DNA of 17,908 bases, from the NCBI GenBank assembly GCA_012026855.1, contig VEOV01000328.1, positions 1 through 17,908 on the forward strand, read 5' to 3'. Source of the stretch: Geobacter sp. (lineage in GTDB: Bacteria > Desulfobacterota > Desulfuromonadia > Geobacterales > DSM-12255). A model generated the notes under the pieces. It searched no databases, was not told where the DNA came from, and saw only the letters and a program-made list of their open reading frames with translations. Numbering within the stretch: position 1 is the first letter of the stretch; every line of letters starts with the position of its first letter. Position numbers and translations under genes: made by a program. Of this stretch, positions 15,479-17,908 are shown one piece after another.

Positions 15479-15754
15479 TTGGCTGATTTAATGTCACCGG
15501 CAATATTGTTGGTATTGGTGCCGCTTGTTTTTGGTGTTATCGGCGGCAAGCTTGCATACAACCGCGGTAGAAACCCCCTGGTATGGGGAGCAGGATCCGC
15601 TTTATTCCCAATCTGTATTATGATCGTCTGGTTTGAGAAACCGCATAAAGAGGTCCAAGGACATTTTAGAAGGTGCGCGTCCTGCGGTGAGTGGATCAAG
15701 TGGGCAGAGGATCCCTGCCGTTACTGTGCCGCCGGCTATAAAAACGAGACATAA
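15479..15754 (+). CDS. Small membrane protein with C-terminal zinc ribbon
   Basis: A 91-residue protein with two hydrophobic helices (about 5-23 and 33-52) joined by a Gly/Arg-rich turn, then a cytoplasmic tail with two CxxC knuckles (Cys66/69 and Cys80/83, ten residues between) that should bind one zinc. I do not recognise a named family. The TTG at 15479 is preferred as start since GGGG precedes it by five bases; the ATG at 15491 (four residues later) has no ribosome site but would leave the protein essentially unchanged. It lies 35 bp after the SAP-like gene, and the unit ends at the terminator 15775-15809. Confidence 0.75.
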   Translation: MADLMSPAILLVLVPLVFGVIGGKLAYNRGRNPLVWGAGSALFPICIMIVWFEKPHKEVQGHFRRCASCGEWIKWAEDPCRYCAAGYKNET

Positions 15755-15774
15755 ACATTATTTGAACAGATAAT

Positions 15775-15809
15775 AAAAGGGGCGCAGAGTATTTCTCTGC
15801 GCCCCTTTT
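15775..15809. terminator. Bidirectional rho-independent terminator
   Basis: A perfect 15-bp stem (AAAAGGGGCGCAGAG) closes a TATTT loop, with A-rich and T-rich outer ends. It sits between the converging zinc-ribbon gene (stop at 15754) and hcp (stop at 15828) and should serve both. Confidence 0.93.
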
Positions 15810-15827
15810 TGTTGTAGCCGGATTCGC

Positions 15828-17474
15828 TTATGCTGCCAATGCTGCCTTCAGATCTTCTTCGGCAGTGGTGATCGGACCGATGTTGAAGTTCTCAACAAGG
15901 AAGTTGAGCACGTTAGGGGTGATGAACGCCGGCAGGGTTGGTCCCAGCTTGATGTTCTTGATCCCCAGGTGCAGCAGGGAGAGGAGGATGACCACCGCCT
16001 TCTGCTCGTACCAGGAGAGGATGAAGGAGAGTGGCAGATCATTGACCCCGCAGTTGAAGGCGCCGGCCAGGGCCAGGGCAATCTGCACGGCAGAGTAAGC
16101 ATCGTTGCACTGCCCTATGTCGAGAAGACGCGGGATGCCGCCGATGTCGCCGAACTCAAGCTTGTTGAAACGGAACTTGCCGCAGGCCAGAGTCAGGATG
16201 ACCGTGTCGGCCGGAGTCTGCTCGGCAAAGTCGGTGTAGTAGTTACGGCCGGATTTGGCACCGTCGCAGCCGCCGATGAGGAAGAAGTGCTTGATAGCGC
16301 CGGACTTGACGGCATCGATGACCTTGTCGGCCACACCGAGGACGGCGTTGTGACCGAAACCGGTGAGGATCTCTTGACCAGGGTTCTCGGGGAAGCCTGC
16401 CTGTTCCTTTGCCTTGGCAATAACTGCGGAGAAGTCCCATCCCCCAATGTGCTTCACGTCTGGCCACTGAACCAGTCCCCAGGTGAAGAGGCGGTCCTTG
16501 TAAGAGTCGGACGGGCGCTGAATACAGTTTGTGTTGAAGATGATGGCGCCGGGGAAGTTGACGAACTCCTTGGCCTGATCCTGCCAAGCGCCGCCGAAGT
16601 TGCCCACGAGGTGGGAGTACTTCTTCAGACCCGGGTAGCCGTGGGCCGGGAGCATCTCGCCATGGGTGTAGATATTGACGCCGGTACCTTCGGTCTGCTT
16701 GAGGAGTTCCTCCAGCATCTTAAGGTCGTGACCGGAGACAAGGATAGCCTTGCCGGCGCGGGTTCCGAGCTGGACCGGAGTCGGTACAGGATGACCGTAG
16801 GTCTCCACATGGCCGGCATTAAGAATTCCCATGGCGGTGATGTTTTGCTTGCCGCACTCCATGCAGAGTCCGACGAAATCCATCAGGCCGAGGCTTGAGT
16901 CGGTGGTGGCGGCAAGGGCACGGTGGAAGAAGGCCAGGACCTCTTCATCGCTCCTGCCGAGAATGAGGGCATGGTCCATATAGGCGGCCATACCTTTCAG
17001 TCCGTAGGTGAGAATCTCGATAACGGAGCGTATGTCCTCATTGACATGGAGGGAGTTGAGGCCATGCTCCTCACCCTGGCGAACAAGACCGGCCTGATCC
17101 TGAGCAGGTGTGAAGGTTGCCTGACCGGCGGTCACGGCTACAGGAGCGACCCCTTTGGCTGCACAGGCCTGCTCATAGAGTGTCTTGGCCTGGGCTCGGA
17201 CATCAACTGCCCTGCGTACCGCTTTTTCAATGTGGTCGGAGCTGAAGTCGACGTTGGTGACAGTGGTGAAGAGCCCTTCGACGACGAACAGGTCGATGGC
17301 ATCGTCCTTGGCGCCCAGTTCACGGGCCTTGGTGGCGTAAAGAGCGATCCCTTTGAGTGCGAAGAGAAGCAGATCCTGAAGTGCTGCTACGTCGGGTTTT
17401 TTGCCGCAAACGCCGGATATGTTGCATCCTACGCCATTTGCTGCCTGCTCACACTGGTTGCAAAACATTCCCAT
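15828..17474 (-). CDS. hcp: Hybrid-cluster protein / hydroxylamine reductase, class I
   Basis: A 548-residue cytoplasmic Fe-S protein, full length for the family (about 550). Hcp reduces hydroxylamine to ammonia in vitro and acts in nitric oxide / nitrosative stress defence. The N-terminal cluster motif is C-x2-C-x8-C-x5-C (Cys5, 8, 17, 23), the class I form typical of strict anaerobes. All expected hybrid-cluster ligands are present: His249, Glu273, Cys317, Cys403 (GGCDGAKSGR, the persulfide position), Cys431, Cys456, Glu490 and Lys492. The start has GGGAGG six bases upstream. No hcr reductase gene is adjacent within the window. Upstream lies an FNR/HcpR-type dyad at activator spacing, so regulation by a CRP/FNR-family nitrosative-stress sensor is likely. 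Confidence 0.97.
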   Translation of the reverse strand: MGMFCNQCEQAANGVGCNISGVCGKKPDVAALQDLLLFALKGIALYATKARELGAKDDAIDLFVVEGLFTTVTNVDFSSDHIEKAVRRAVDVRAQAKTLYEQACAAKGVAPVAVTAGQATFTPAQDQAGLVRQGEEHGLNSLHVNEDIRSVIEILTYGLKGMAAYMDHALILGRSDEEVLAFFHRALAATTDSSLGLMDFVGLCMECGKQNITAMGILNAGHVETYGHPVPTPVQLGTRAGKAILVSGHDLKMLEELLKQTEGTGVNIYTHGEMLPAHGYPGLKKYSHLVGNFGGAWQDQAKEFVNFPGAIIFNTNCIQRPSDSYKDRLFTWGLVQWPDVKHIGGWDFSAVIAKAKEQAGFPENPGQEILTGFGHNAVLGVADKVIDAVKSGAIKHFFLIGGCDGAKSGRNYYTDFAEQTPADTVILTLACGKFRFNKLEFGDIGGIPRLLDIGQCNDAYSAVQIALALAGAFNCGVNDLPLSFILSWYEQKAVVILLSLLHLGIKNIKLGPTLPAFITPNVLNFLVENFNIGPITTAEEDLKAALAA

Positions 17475-17572
17475 TTTATTCCTCCCTGGTGTTGTTTGGA
17501 TTTTTTTTCGGAAAGCTAAAGTAAATTAACTCTAGCAGACAATTTTCTTCACGCAATCCGATCTGGACTGAA

Positions 17573-17612
17573 ATTATCCTGTTTGTGCCGCGAACTCTTT
17601 GACCTGCGTCAA
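17573..17612 (-). promoter_or_regulatory. hcp promoter with FNR/HcpR-type activator site
   Basis: TTGACCTGCGTCAA (17599-17612) is a perfect TTGAC-N4-GTCAA dyad, the form reported for HcpR and close to the FNR box. On the minus strand GATAAT (17573-17578) lies with its centre 30 bases from the dyad centre, as in class II activation at about -41.5. The leader to the hcp ATG would be about 90 bases. Confidence 0.65.
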
Positions 17613-17631
17613 GAAGTTGCTATTGCTTAAA

Positions 17632-17661
17632 TTGAACTCTTGCCGGTTTATGAGGTATGAT
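17632..17661 (+). promoter_or_regulatory. Candidate sigma-70 promoter for the exported-protein gene
   Basis: TTGAAC and TATGAT are separated by 18 bases, giving a start near 17668, about 18 bases before the ATG at 17686. The hcp dyad ends about 20 bp upstream of the -35 box. Confidence 0.5.
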
Positions 17662-17685
17662 AGAAAGAGAAGCATGGGAGGAGTT

Positions 17686-17908
17686 ATGGCTTTAATCGGC
17701 CTGAGGAAATTAAACTGGCTGGTATTGTTGATTTTTATCTCGGTTGCGGATGTCAATGCCGCTGACACTGCTGCGCCGAGCCTTGCTGAGCCTGTGCAGA
17801 AGGGGACTTTCTTTGAACCTGACAGGTTAAGATACAAAAGTGACAAACCTTCGCAGGAGCAGCTGGTTGAGCCGCTGTTTTCCGTATCTAAGGAGGCCCG
17901 TGAAGAAG
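17686..17908 (+). CDS. Exported protein of unknown function, 3' end outside window
   Basis: The first 74 codons of a gene that runs off the window. The N-terminus is a signal peptide: RK at 7-8, hydrophobic core LNWLVLLIFISVA, likely cleavage after VNA (about residue 24). The mature part so far is polar and rich in Pro, Lys and Glu, with no recognisable domain; it could be the spacer of a periplasmic or outer-membrane protein. GGGAGGAG directly before the ATG supports the start, and a sigma-70-like promoter lies upstream. It diverges from hcp with a 211-bp gap. Nothing allows a functional call. Confidence 0.8.
   Translation, partial: MALIGLRKLNWLVLLIFISVADVNAADTAAPSLAEPVQKGTFFEPDRLRYKSDKPSQEQLVEPLFSVSKEAREE

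Noticed and set aside
15969..16898. A 309-codon plus-strand open frame opposite hcp
   Set aside because: The minus strand encodes a complete Hcp with all cluster ligands; the opposite frame has no domain and no ribosome site.

Overview
The window looks like chromosomal DNA from a strictly anaerobic, metal-respiring deltaproteobacterium, most likely Geobacter or a close relative (Desulfuromonadota). That is an inference from the gene set: a large secreted multiheme c-type cytochrome beside a giant fibronectin/beta-propeller surface protein, an oxygen-labile class I [4Fe-4S] fumarase, a class I hybrid-cluster protein (Hcp), and several signalling genes. No rRNA, tRNA, transposase, phage gene or CRISPR array is visible.

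Layout. (1) 1-8017, plus strand: the 3' part of a multiheme cytochrome gene (eight CxxCH motifs in the window, 5' end missing), then after 26 bp a 2004-residue exported protein made of two eight-repeat beta-propeller-like blocks and eleven FN3-like domains. The pair is probably one operon for an extracytoplasmic, possibly electron-transfer-related, surface system. A strong bidirectional terminator follows at 8131-8160. (2) 8183-9550, minus strand: an OxlT-type MFS carboxylate transporter with a candidate sigma-54 promoter, then about 490 bp of intergenic DNA holding a run of short hairpins. (3) 10045-13353: a signalling patch. It holds a receiver domain interrupted by one in-frame TAG, a large imperfect palindrome, a minus-strand fragment resembling the end of a PAS/PAC domain, a GAF-domain protein, an unrecognised 126-residue protein, and a membrane Cache-GGDEF diguanylate cyclase with intact active and inhibitory sites. 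(4) 13443-15068, minus strand: class I fumarate hydratase with its own terminator. (5) 15264-15754, plus strand: a SAP/Rho-N-like small protein with four cysteines and a small membrane protein with a zinc-ribbon tail. (6) 15828-17474, minus strand: hcp, with an FNR/HcpR-type dyad placed about -40 from a good -10 box. (7) 17686-end, plus strand: the start of an exported protein of unknown function.

Functionally the window mixes anaerobic central metabolism (fumarase, carboxylate uptake), nitrosative-stress defence (Hcp), extracellular electron transfer or surface architecture (cytochrome and FN3/propeller protein) and c-di-GMP/two-component signalling. The most unusual items are the doubled eight-repeat propeller protein, the receiver gene with a single amber codon next to decaying sensor-like DNA, the hairpin-rich divergent intergenic region, and the well-placed activator site at hcp.
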